NCBI GenBank assembly: GCA_964245015.1
Contig: CAXTMA010000291.1
Span: forward strand, 1 to 5,335
Length of the DNA: 5,335 bases
From: RH-AL1 sp964245015
GTDB lineage: Bacteria; Pseudomonadota; Alphaproteobacteria; Rhizobiales; Beijerinckiaceae
Direction: 5' to 3'
Position numbers and translations under genes: made by a program. Positions within the stretch are counted from its first letter, which is position 1. The number at the start of each line of letters is the position of its first letter. The notes below the pieces were generated by a model. That model was not told the origin of the DNA. It did no database searches and saw only the letters and a list, made by a program, of their open reading frames with translations. Below, one piece after another: positions 1-5,335 of this stretch.

Positions 1-1
1 C

Positions 2-559
2 CGCGGCGCCTATCAGGCGGCGCTGTTTGGCGCCTTTTCCCTGTTCTGGACGGCCGTCCCCCTGCTGCTCGAAGGGCCGCGCTTCGGCTTTTCGCAGATC
101 GGCATCGGCGTGTTCGCCCTGGTCGGCGCCGGCGGGGCGCTGGTGTCGCCGTGGGCCGGGCGCGCCGCCGATGCCGGGCACGGCCGCATCCTCACTCTTC
201 TCGCGCTGCTCGGCGGCGGCGGCGCCTTTCTGCTGGCGCTGGCCGGCGGCGCCTGGACCTCGTGGCCGCTGCTCGTCGCCGCGGCCCTGGTGCTCGACAT
301 GGCCGCCGCCGCCCATCTGGTCACCGGCCAGCGCGACATATTCGCCCTCGGGCCGGACGCGCGCGGGCGCCTCAACGGCCTTTACCTCGCCCTGTTCTTC
401 GCCGGCGGCGCCGCCGGCTCGCTCTTCGCCGGCCTCGCCTTCGCCCGCGGCGGCTGGACGGCCGTATGCTGCGTCGGCCTCGCCTTTCCCCTGGCCGGCC
501 TCACCTACTTCTCCACCGAACCAGGGTCCGGCGGCCGCGACCCGACGCGGCCGGCTTGA
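2..559 (+). CDS. MFS transporter, C-terminal part (5' end outside window)
   Basis: The frame is open from the first bases of the window to the TGA at 557-559 and gives 185 residues, so the N-terminal half of the protein is missing. About six hydrophobic segments are visible, roughly at window residues 5-20, 36-50, 61-80, 86-104, 122-145 and 152-168. That fits the second six-helix bundle of a 12-helix major facilitator. A short polar loop with GRAADAGHGR after the second segment resembles the motif-A-like loop between helices 8 and 9. The stretch GRLNGLYLALFFAGGAAGS matches, from memory, the helix-11 region of drug/sugar-efflux-type MFS proteins (the YnfM/arabinose-efflux-like group). It would be an inner-membrane, proton-coupled exporter; the substrate cannot be told from sequence. 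An internal ATG at 110 is not a credible start because the homologous sequence continues upstream. metC follows 53 bases downstream on the same strand, so co-transcription is possible. Confidence 0.85.
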   Translation, partial: RGAYQAALFGAFSLFWTAVPLLLEGPRFGFSQIGIGVFALVGAGGALVSPWAGRAADAGHGRILTLLALLGGGGAFLLALAGGAWTSWPLLVAAALVLDMAAAAHLVTGQRDIFALGPDARGRLNGLYLALFFAGGAAGSLFAGLAFARGGWTAVCCVGLAFPLAGLTYFSTEPGSGGRDPTRPA

Positions 560-612
560 CCGGAGCCCCCCGGCTGGGGCCTCGTGGTCTCCGGCGCGGC
601 CGGCGAACGGGA

Positions 613-1815
613 ATGAATCGGGCAGCGATGGGCGAGCAGGATCACGGGCGGGATGGTTGGACGATGCGCACGCGCATGCTGGCGGCCGGGCGCCGCCCGC
701 GCGAGCAGTTCGGCTACGTCAACACGCCGATCTATCGCGGCTCCACCGTGCTGTTCCCCACCTACGCCGACCTCGCCGCCCGCACCGGCCGCTTCTCCTA
801 CGGCACCGCCGGTACCCCGACGACGCAGGCCCTGGAGGAGGCCTGGAGCGAACTCGCCGGGGCGGACACCACCGTGCTCACGCCCTCGGGCCTTGCCGCG
901 GTCGGCGTCGCCCTGCTCACCGCCCTGAAGAGCGGCGACCACGCGCTGGTGATGGACAGCGTGTACCGCCCGACGCGGCAGTTCTGCGACGTGATGCTGG
1001 CCCGCTTCGGCGTCGCCGTCACCTATTTCGATCCCCTGCTGCCGGTGGCGCAGGTGCGCGCGCTCGTGCGCCCCAACACCCGCGCCCTGGTGATGGAAGC
1101 GCCGGGGTCGCAAAGCTTCGAGGTGGCGGACCTGCCGGCTCTGGTCGCGCTGGCGCGCGAGCACGACCTGTGCACGCTGCTCGACAACACCTGGGCGACG
1201 CCGATCCTGCTGCCGCCGCACGCCCTCGGCATCGACCTCGCGATCGAGGCCGGCACCAAGTACCTGTCCGGCCATTCCGACCTGCTGCTCGGCCTCACCT
1301 CGGCCAACGCCAAATGGGCGAAGGCCCTGCGCGCCACCTTCGACGCCTTCGCCCTGCTGCCCGGCCCCGAGGACGTGTTCTTGGCGCTGCGCGGCTTCCG
1401 CACGCTCGACCTGCGCCTGCGCGAAGCCGAGCGCCAGGGCCTCGCGATGGCGCGCTGGCTGAAGGCGCGGCCCGAGGTCGCCCGCGTGCTCCATCCCGCT
1501 TTTCCCGACTGTCCCGGCCATGCCAACTGGGCCCGCGACTTCCGCGGCTCGTCCGGCCTGTTCTCGGTGGTGCTGCACCCCGCGCCGGTCGCCGCCATTG
1601 CCGCCATGCTCGACGGGCTCAGGCTGTTTGGCATGGGCTATTCCTGGGGCGGCTACGAGAGCCTGGTGGTGCCCTTCGACTGCGCCCCGTACCGCACGGC
1701 GACGCGCTGGCAGCCGGCCGGGCCGGCGCTGCGCTTCTCGATCGGGCTGGAAGACGTGGGCGACCTCCAGGCCGACCTCGACGCCGGCTTCGCGCGGCTG
1801 CGCGCGGCCGGCTGA
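613..1815 (+). CDS. metC: Cystathionine beta-lyase (PLP-dependent)
   Basis: This cytoplasmic enzyme cleaves L-cystathionine to homocysteine, pyruvate and ammonia, the penultimate step of methionine synthesis by transsulfuration. The 400 residues align along their length, from memory, with E. coli MetC (about 395). Visible landmarks are GRRPREQFGYVNTPIYRGS (26-44), YGTAGTPTT (63-71), PSGLAAV (91-97), MEAPGSQSFEV (161-171), DNTWATP with the PLP-ring Asp191, TKYLSGHSD with the Schiff-base Lys216, GYSWGGYESL (342-351) and LRFSIGLEDV with the substrate-carboxylate Arg374. GYSWGGYESL and IGLEDV favour MetC over cystathionine gamma-synthase (MetB) or gamma-lyase. Where E. coli has YGRR, this protein has YGTA, so the phosphate-contacting Arg58 is a Thr. 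I chose the ATG at 613, which has GGGA directly before it; ATGs at 628 and 664 are also possible and no candidate has a strong ribosome site. The open frame continues upstream to 151, but that part overlaps the MFS gene and does not look like MetC. Confidence 0.93.
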   Translation: MNRAAMGEQDHGRDGWTMRTRMLAAGRRPREQFGYVNTPIYRGSTVLFPTYADLAARTGRFSYGTAGTPTTQALEEAWSELAGADTTVLTPSGLAAVGVALLTALKSGDHALVMDSVYRPTRQFCDVMLARFGVAVTYFDPLLPVAQVRALVRPNTRALVMEAPGSQSFEVADLPALVALAREHDLCTLLDNTWATPILLPPHALGIDLAIEAGTKYLSGHSDLLLGLTSANAKWAKALRATFDAFALLPGPEDVFLALRGFRTLDLRLREAERQGLAMARWLKARPEVARVLHPAFPDCPGHANWARDFRGSSGLFSVVLHPAPVAAIAAMLDGLRLFGMGYSWGGYESLVVPFDCAPYRTATRWQPAGPALRFSIGLEDVGDLQADLDAGFARLRAAG

Positions 1816-1834
1816 AACCGGCATCCGGCGGTTT
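1815..1834 (+). terminator. Hairpin directly after metC, possible weak terminator
   Basis: AAACCG (1815-1820) and CGGTTT (1829-1834) form a perfect 6-bp stem around an 8-base loop, starting on the last base of the metC stop codon. Only three T residues follow before CCCC, so it is a poor intrinsic terminator by the usual rule. It could serve as an mRNA 3' end or attenuate read-through into the gene at 1974. Confidence 0.35.
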
Positions 1835-1973
1835 CCCCAGCGTCCGCGGCGGCTTATGGTGCTTCGCGAGGACCTGTGGACCTGCCAACGGCCCGCAGCG
1901 CGCACGGCTTGCCGCAGCCTCAGGGGAAGCGCAGGATCGGGTGCATGAGAGTTCGGCGTTGAGATACCAGATC

Positions 1974-2807
1974 ATGAGAGAACTGCGGCTGGTGCTGCTC
2001 GGGCTCGCCGCCATCGTCGCCGTCACCCTCGGCGCCAGTTTCCTCAAGCGTGCCTTCACCCATGCCGCGCCCTCGCTCAACGCCGCATCGGAGCCGGGAA
2101 CGGGCGACGCGTCCGGCCAGCCGCCGGCCGGCGCCAACGAGGCGGCGACGCCCGTGCGCGCCGAGATCGAGCGCGGCATCGCCGAGGCGCCGGACTACAG
2201 CAGGTTCTTCGACAGGCTTCGGGCCCTGTTCCCCGGCGACTACGCGACCATCATGACCAACGTGGCGGCGGCCACCAAGCCCGGCGAGGTCAACGTCGAC
2301 CTGGTGATGGCCGATGCGGTGACGGCGCTGCGCCGCGCCCACGGCACCCTGGCGACCAAGGCGTCGGATGCCGCCCTGGCGCAGATCTTCGCGATGCAGC
2401 TGCGCGAAATGCAGCTTCTGGCCGAGCGCGACCCGCACCTGTGCGTGGCCTTCCTGTACGGCGCCAACGGCAACGGCTTCCTGCCCTTCGCCGCCGACCA
2501 CCGCTCGCTCGTCGCCGATGCCGCCACCGCCGGGCTCGACGCGATGAACAGCGGCCGCGCCAACCCCGTCATCCGCCCAGCCCCCTCCGACGCCGACTTC
2601 CAGGCCCTTGACGGGGCGCTGGTGGCCAAGGGGCTGACCCGCCCGCAGATCGACGCTTTGCTCGACGGCAAAAGTGCCGACCCGCCGATCGCCGACGCCG
2701 ACATGTGCCAGGCCGGGCAGACCTACCTCGGCACGCTGGCCGGCATGCCCGCCGACGCGCGCGCGCGCCTGTATGCCCTTGCGGTCGACCTGATGGCGAA
2801 GTCCTGA
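1974..2807 (+). CDS. Uncharacterised protein with N-terminal membrane anchor or signal
   Basis: I do not recognise this 277-residue protein and assign no function. Residues 1-5 (MRELR) are basic, and residues 6-23 form one hydrophobic helix followed by Lys25-Arg26. This fits a signal anchor or uncleaved signal peptide; no convincing AxA cleavage site or lipobox is seen. Residues 30-60 are a low-complexity linker rich in Ala, Gly and Pro. Residues 62-277 read as a compact, mainly helical domain with the landmarks FFDRLRALFPGDY (78-90), CVAFLYG (157-163) and DADMCQAGQTYLG (241-253). Its only two cysteines, Cys157 and Cys245, could form a disulfide if the domain is periplasmic. Positive charges flank the helix on both sides, so topology is uncertain. 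Start choice: the ATG at 1974 puts the hydrophobic segment at the N terminus but has only a weak upstream TGAGA; a GTG at 1941, 4 bases after AGGA, would add 11 residues. It lies 158 bases after metC on the same strand and converges with the TetR gene. That the region is coding is well supported by the frame and composition. Confidence 0.75.
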   Translation: MRELRLVLLGLAAIVAVTLGASFLKRAFTHAAPSLNAASEPGTGDASGQPPAGANEAATPVRAEIERGIAEAPDYSRFFDRLRALFPGDYATIMTNVAAATKPGEVNVDLVMADAVTALRRAHGTLATKASDAALAQIFAMQLREMQLLAERDPHLCVAFLYGANGNGFLPFAADHRSLVADAATAGLDAMNSGRANPVIRPAPSDADFQALDGALVAKGLTRPQIDALLDGKSADPPIADADMCQAGQTYLGTLAGMPADARARLYALAVDLMAKS

Positions 2808-2837
2808 GCGGCCTTGCGTGGCGCGAGCCGCGGTTCC

Positions 2838-2860
2838 AGCAGGCTTGCGACAGCCTGTTT
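2838..2860. terminator. Stem-loop between convergent genes, likely terminator
   Basis: CAGGCT (2840-2845) and AGCCTG (2852-2857) form a perfect 6-bp stem with a 6-base loop. A G-T and an A-T pair (2838-2839 with 2858-2859) extend it, and TTT ends at 2860. It sits in the 87-base gap between the stop of the plus-strand gene (2807) and the stop of the minus-strand TetR gene (2895). It could therefore end transcription from either side. The T-run is short, so Rho may also contribute. Confidence 0.5.
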
Positions 2861-2894
2861 GCGCCGGATCCCCAAGCGAAGCCGGTCCGATCCT

Positions 2895-3542
2895 TCAGGA
2901 CCGAGAAGTGGCTCCCAGGGACGCCAGCCCGGCCGCATAGGTGTGCACGAAGTCGACGATCTCGGCATCGAGCCCTTTGTCGTGCCGATCCATGAGCTTC
3001 TGGTCGAGGCCGAGCAGCACGAGGCCGTGGACGGCGCTGAACAGGATGCGTGCGTGGCGGGCGACGGCGGCCGGGTCGGCGGCCGGCATCGCCTGGGCGA
3101 GGCGCCGTTCCAGCCGGGCGAAGACGCGGGCCCGGTCGTCGGCGAACCAGGGCGGCAGCTCAGCTCCGGCCGCGATCTTGAACTCGAACAGGGCCCGCCA
3201 GCGATGGGCGTTGGCCGCGGCAAAGGCGCAATAAGCGCGGGCCCAGGCGATCAGCTGGTCGTGGAGGTCCAGGTCGGGCCAGCCGGCCGAAGCGGCATCG
3301 AGGTGGGCGTCGAGCCCTGCCATCGTGCGCTGGCCGACCCGCAGGACGACCTCGTCGAGATCGCGCACGAGGTTGTAGATCGCGCCCAGCGAGCAGCCGA
3401 CGCAGGCGGCGAGGTCGCGCGCCTTCAGTGCCGACAGGCCGCCGCCGGCGATGGCTTTCTCGGCGCACGTCACGAGGGCTGCACGCTGCTCGTCGCGCCG
3501 GCCGTTGATCGGGCTGGAACCGTGCCCGGCATCTTGAACCAC
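2895..3542 (-). CDS. TetR/AcrR-family transcriptional regulator
   Basis: This is a 215-residue DNA-binding repressor with the two-part TetR layout. Counting from the GTG start, a basic tail is followed by helix 1 (about 18-33, DEQRAALVTCAEKAIAGGG). The helix-turn-helix lies at about 38-60 (LKARDLAACVGCSLGAIYNL), with the usual ending before LDEVVLRV. The all-helical ligand and dimer domain follows and includes AYCAFAAANAHRWRALFEF and AVHGLVLLGLDQKLMD, which resemble the C-terminal domain of the WHG/TetR_C_33 type (from memory). No ATG opens the frame. The next in-frame stop upstream comes only about ten codons before a TTG at 3548. I prefer GTG at 3542 because AGGA lies 6 bases before it, whereas AGGA directly abuts the TTG. 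The gene is divergent from the transporter-acyltransferase gene, 102 bases away, and its start lies inside a palindrome it probably binds. Negative autoregulation and control of the divergent gene, possibly with a lipid or acyl ligand, are inference. Confidence 0.88.
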   Translation of the reverse strand: MVQDAGHGSSPINGRRDEQRAALVTCAEKAIAGGGLSALKARDLAACVGCSLGAIYNLVRDLDEVVLRVGQRTMAGLDAHLDAASAGWPDLDLHDQLIAWARAYCAFAAANAHRWRALFEFKIAAGAELPPWFADDRARVFARLERRLAQAMPAADPAAVARHARILFSAVHGLVLLGLDQKLMDRHDKGLDAEIVDFVHTYAAGLASLGATSRS

Positions 3543-3548
3543 GTTCAA
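3534..3548. promoter_or_regulatory. Operator palindrome 1 (probable TetR binding site)
   Basis: TTGAAC-CAC-GTTCAA is a perfect inverted repeat with 6-bp arms and a 3-base spacer, centred at 3541. It overlaps the start of the TetR gene, including both candidate start codons. A dimeric TetR protein bound here would block its own expression. The role is inferred from symmetry, position and the second copy nearby. Confidence 0.72.
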
Positions 3549-3552
3549 TCCT
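3549..3552 (-). promoter_or_regulatory. Ribosome-binding site that decides the TetR start
   Basis: On the minus strand this reads AGGA. It is 6 bases from the GTG at 3542 but touches the TTG at 3548. The spacing favours GTG as the initiation codon. If transcription starts very close to this point, the mRNA could instead be nearly leaderless and this site unused. Confidence 0.5.
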
Positions 3553-3564
3553 ATGCTAGTTGAT

Positions 3565-3579
3565 GTGAACAGCGTTCAA
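3565..3579. promoter_or_regulatory. Operator palindrome 2 (probable TetR binding site)
   Basis: GTGAAC-AGC-GTTCAA repeats the first palindrome, with 5-bp perfect inner arms and one mismatch in the outermost pair. It is centred at 3572, 31 bp from the first site, or about three helical turns, so two dimers would lie on the same face of the DNA. The 16 bases between the sites are the most AT-rich stretch of this gap and probably hold promoter elements for one or both divergent genes. Confidence 0.7.
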
Positions 3580-3644
3580 AGCATCTCGCGCCTTCGCGTC
3601 CCTTCGCCGGGAGGGTAAGGTCCGAGCGACGAAAGGGCGACTCC

Positions 3645-5335
3645 ATGGGTGATCCGACGCGCGACGCCATAGCCAAGCCGGCCAGCGAACACCTGCTGCG
3701 GAGCCGCCGCTTCGCGCCGCTGTTCTGGTGCCAGTTCTTTTCCGCCTTCAACGATTCCTACATCAAGGCCGCGCTCGGCTTCATCCTGCTGTATCGCCTT
3801 GCTGCCGGCCAGTCGCAGATGCTGATCCAGATCGCCACCGCGATCTTTATTGCCCCTTCCTTCGTGCTGTCGGCGCTGGGCGGCCAATGGGCCGACCGCC
3901 ACGACAAGGCGGTGGTGGCGCAGCGCCTCAAGCTCGTGGAGTTCGTCGGCGTGGCAATCGCCGCCGCCGGCTTTCTTCTGCCCTCGCTGCCCCTGCTCTT
4001 CGTCGCGCTCGCCCTGTTCGGCGTCCTGTCGGCGCTGTTCGGGCCGGTGAAGTACGGCATCCTGCCCGACCTGCTGCCGCGCGAAAGGCTCGCCGCCGGC
4101 AACGCGCTGGTGGAGGGCGCGACGTTTATCGCCATCATCGCCGGCACCTTCGTCGCCGCTTTGTCGTCGGGCGAGGGCCGCAACAATCCCATCTGGTTCG
4201 TGGTGCTGACGCTGGTGTTCGCCGCGATCAGCTACGGCGCGAGCCGCTTCATCCCACGGGTCGGCGAGGGGGCACCCCACCTCACCGTCGACCGCAACGT
4301 GCTGCGCTCGACCGGCGAACTGATGCGCGAGCTGTGGCGCGACGCCCGCCTTTGGCGCGGCGGCATCGTGGTGTCGCTGTTCTGGCTCGTGGGTGCCATC
4401 TCCTTCGGCCTGCTCGCGCCCATCGTGAAAACGCTGCTCGGCGGCACGGAGATCGTGGTTTCGCTGTATTCCGCCGTCTTCGCGGTCGGCATCGCGCTCG
4501 GCTCCGGCCTCGCTTCCTGGCTGGTTGGCGGGCGCATCCTGACCCTGCCGGCGCCCATCGCCGCCGTGGTCATCGGACTGTCCTGCCTCGATCTCGCCTG
4601 GACGTTGCATGGGGCGGGATCCCAGGTTAGTGCCGGTGCCGGCTTCGGCGTCGCCGCCTTCCTCGCCCAGCCGCATGCCTGGCGCCTTGCCGTCGACATG
4701 CTGGTGCTGACGATGGCCGGCGGGCTGTTCATCGTGCCCTCCTTCGCCGCCGTCCAGGCGTGGGCGCCGGCCGATCGCCGGGCCCGCGTGATCGCCGCCG
4801 TGAACGTGCTCTCCGCCCTGTTCATCGCCGGCGGCACGGTGGCGGTGGCGCTGGTGATCCAGGTGCTGCACCTGTCGATCTCGGCCATTTTCGCCCTTCT
4901 CGGCGTCGGCGCCTTCGCCGCCGCCGTGTGGATCTTCCGCACCCTGCCGACCAACCCCCTGCGCGACCTCAGCGCGATGCTGTTTCGCATCGTCTACCGG
5001 CTGGAAGTGCGCGGCCTCGAAAACCTCGCCGCCGCCGGTCCCAAAGCGATCATCGCCCTCAACCACGTCAGCCTGCTCGACGCGCCCCTCGCCTTCACCG
5101 TGCTCGATCAGGATCCCGTCTTCGCCATCGACAGCGGCTGGGCGAAGAAATGGTGGATGAAGCCGCTCGTCGGCTACCTCAACGCCCTGCCGCTCGATCC
5201 GACCCGCCCGCTCGCAACCCGCCTCCTCATCCAGGCCGTGCGCAACGGCGCCACCCTGGTGATCTTCCCCGAGGGCCGCATCACCCGCACCGGCAGCCTG
5301 ATGAAGGTCTACGACGGCTCCGGCCTGATCGCGGC
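3645..5335 (+). CDS. LplT-like MFS transporter fused to Aas-like phospholipid acyltransferase (3' end outside window)
   Basis: The frame is open without a stop from the ATG at 3645 to the window end, giving 563 residues and an incomplete protein. Residues 20-435 form an MFS domain with about 12 hydrophobic segments. It includes FFSAFNDSYIKAAL (31-44), the motif-A loop GGQWADRHDK (79-88) and LFGPVKYGILPDLLP (131-145), which resembles the lysophospholipid transporter LplT. From about residue 448 a PlsC-type acyltransferase domain begins (RIVYRLEVRGLENL). It carries the catalytic NHxxxxD motif (Asn473, His474, Asp479) and the FPEGRITRTGSLMKVYDGSG block (541-560), close to E. coli Aas. By family knowledge LplT flips lysophospholipid across the inner membrane and Aas re-acylates it using acyl-ACP; here both lie on one chain. 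In Aas-type proteins an adenylate-forming acyl-ACP synthetase domain would follow, but it would lie beyond the window. The ATG has AAGGG 7 bases upstream. Probable control by the divergent TetR protein through the palindromes at 3534-3579 is inference. Confidence 0.9.
   Translation, partial: MGDPTRDAIAKPASEHLLRSRRFAPLFWCQFFSAFNDSYIKAALGFILLYRLAAGQSQMLIQIATAIFIAPSFVLSALGGQWADRHDKAVVAQRLKLVEFVGVAIAAAGFLLPSLPLLFVALALFGVLSALFGPVKYGILPDLLPRERLAAGNALVEGATFIAIIAGTFVAALSSGEGRNNPIWFVVLTLVFAAISYGASRFIPRVGEGAPHLTVDRNVLRSTGELMRELWRDARLWRGGIVVSLFWLVGAISFGLLAPIVKTLLGGTEIVVSLYSAVFAVGIALGSGLASWLVGGRILTLPAPIAAVVIGLSCLDLAWTLHGAGSQVSAGAGFGVAAFLAQPHAWRLAVDMLVLTMAGGLFIVPSFAAVQAWAPADRRARVIAAVNVLSALFIAGGTVAVALVIQVLHLSISAIFALLGVGAFAAAVWIFRTLPTNPLRDLSAMLFRIVYRLEVRGLENLAAAGPKAIIALNHVSLLDAPLAFTVLDQDPVFAIDSGWAKKWWMKPLVGYLNALPLDPTRPLATRLLIQAVRNGATLVIFPEGRITRTGSLMKVYDGSGLIA

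Larger units (their letters stand above)
3549..3644. promoter_or_regulatory. Divergent promoter region and 5' leader of the transporter-acyltransferase gene
   Basis: Transcription of both the TetR gene and the plus-strand gene must start in or near this gap. TATGCT at 3552-3557 (plus strand) and TAGCAT at 3558-3553 (minus strand) are weak -10-like hexamers. The minus-strand one has a TTGAAC -35 candidate at 3579-3574 with a short 15-base spacer. Neither is convincing, so exact promoters are not called. From 3580 to 3644 is a GC-rich leader ending in AAGGG (3633-3637), 7 bases before the ATG at 3645. I see no riboswitch-like structure. Confidence 0.45.

Noticed and set aside
565..580. GCCCC/GGGGC stem-loop after the MFS stop as a terminator.
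   Set aside because: It is a 5-bp stem with no T-run in a region where GC-rich inverted repeats arise by chance.
151..612. An N-terminal extension of the metC frame of about 150 codons.
   Set aside because: It overlaps the MFS gene in another frame, is arginine-rich and low-complexity, and has no MetC counterpart. MetC homology begins after 613.
560..612. A SAM or other methionine riboswitch upstream of metC.
   Set aside because: The 53-base gap is too short for the known classes and shows no matching conserved core.
1870..1885. Imperfect tandem 8-bp repeat GGACCTGT/GGACCTGC between metC and the next gene.
   Set aside because: Two short copies with one mismatch, no symmetry and no link to a promoter; expected by chance.
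505..1905. A 466-codon minus-strand frame opposite metC.
   Set aside because: It lies opposite a strongly supported metC and has the composition of a GC-rich antisense shadow with no recognisable domain.
27..2807. A 926-codon plus-strand open frame spanning the MFS end, metC and the unknown gene.
   Set aside because: Only the part from 1974 has protein-like composition. The rest is an out-of-frame reading of the MFS and metC genes, rich in Arg, Pro, Ala and Ser, as expected in high-GC DNA with few stops.
2814..3563. A 249-codon plus-strand frame across the TetR gene.
   Set aside because: It is antisense to a TetR protein with a clear helix-turn-helix and has no recognisable fold of its own.
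3534..3579. LexA (SOS) boxes.
   Set aside because: The alphaproteobacterial LexA site is the direct repeat GTTC-N7-GTTC, and the Gram-positive type is GAAC-N4-GTTC. Here the arms are inverted with a 3-base spacer, which fits neither.
3576..5066. A 496-codon minus-strand frame opposite the transporter-acyltransferase gene.
   Set aside because: It is dominated by Gly, Asp, Glu, His, Gln and Arg, which is the antisense image of a hydrophobic membrane protein. The plus-strand frame has clear MFS and PlsC motifs.

Overview
The window is very GC-rich, protein-dense bacterial chromosome with strong third-position G/C bias. Its protein families look like those of an alphaproteobacterium, probably Hyphomicrobiales: a MetC with the YGTxGTPTT variant, and an LplT-like transporter joined to an Aas-like acyltransferase. 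This taxonomic placement is inference from gene style, not from a marker gene. I see no RNA gene, insertion sequence, CRISPR array or phage signal.

Layout. (1) Positions 2-559, plus strand: C-terminal half of an MFS efflux-type transporter, cut by the window start. (2) 613-1815, plus: metC, cystathionine beta-lyase, with the PLP lysine and substrate-binding motifs intact, followed at once by a small hairpin. (3) 1974-2807, plus: an unrecognised 277-residue protein with one N-terminal hydrophobic segment, probably membrane-anchored or exported. (4) 2808-2894: convergent gap with a clear stem-loop. (5) 2895-3542, minus: a TetR-family regulator with a non-ATG start. (6) 3534-3579: two copies of the palindrome TTGAAC-N3-GTTCAA centred 31 bp apart, at the divergent promoter region. 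(7) 3645 to the window end, plus: a large open frame with an MFS domain of LplT type (about residues 20-435) followed by a PlsC-type glycerophospholipid acyltransferase domain (from about residue 448). It runs off the end before any adenylate-forming domain could appear.

How the parts fit. The best-supported unit is the divergent pair on the right. The TetR protein probably binds the twin palindromes, represses itself, and controls the transporter-acyltransferase fusion, which by family knowledge imports lysophospholipids and re-acylates them (phospholipid repair or turnover). The left part carries methionine biosynthesis (metC) next to an exporter and an uncharacterised envelope protein; I see no firm functional link among those three. 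No wholly new system is evident. The points most worth a second look are the operator pair, the TetR start lying inside one operator, and the single-chain LplT/Aas arrangement.
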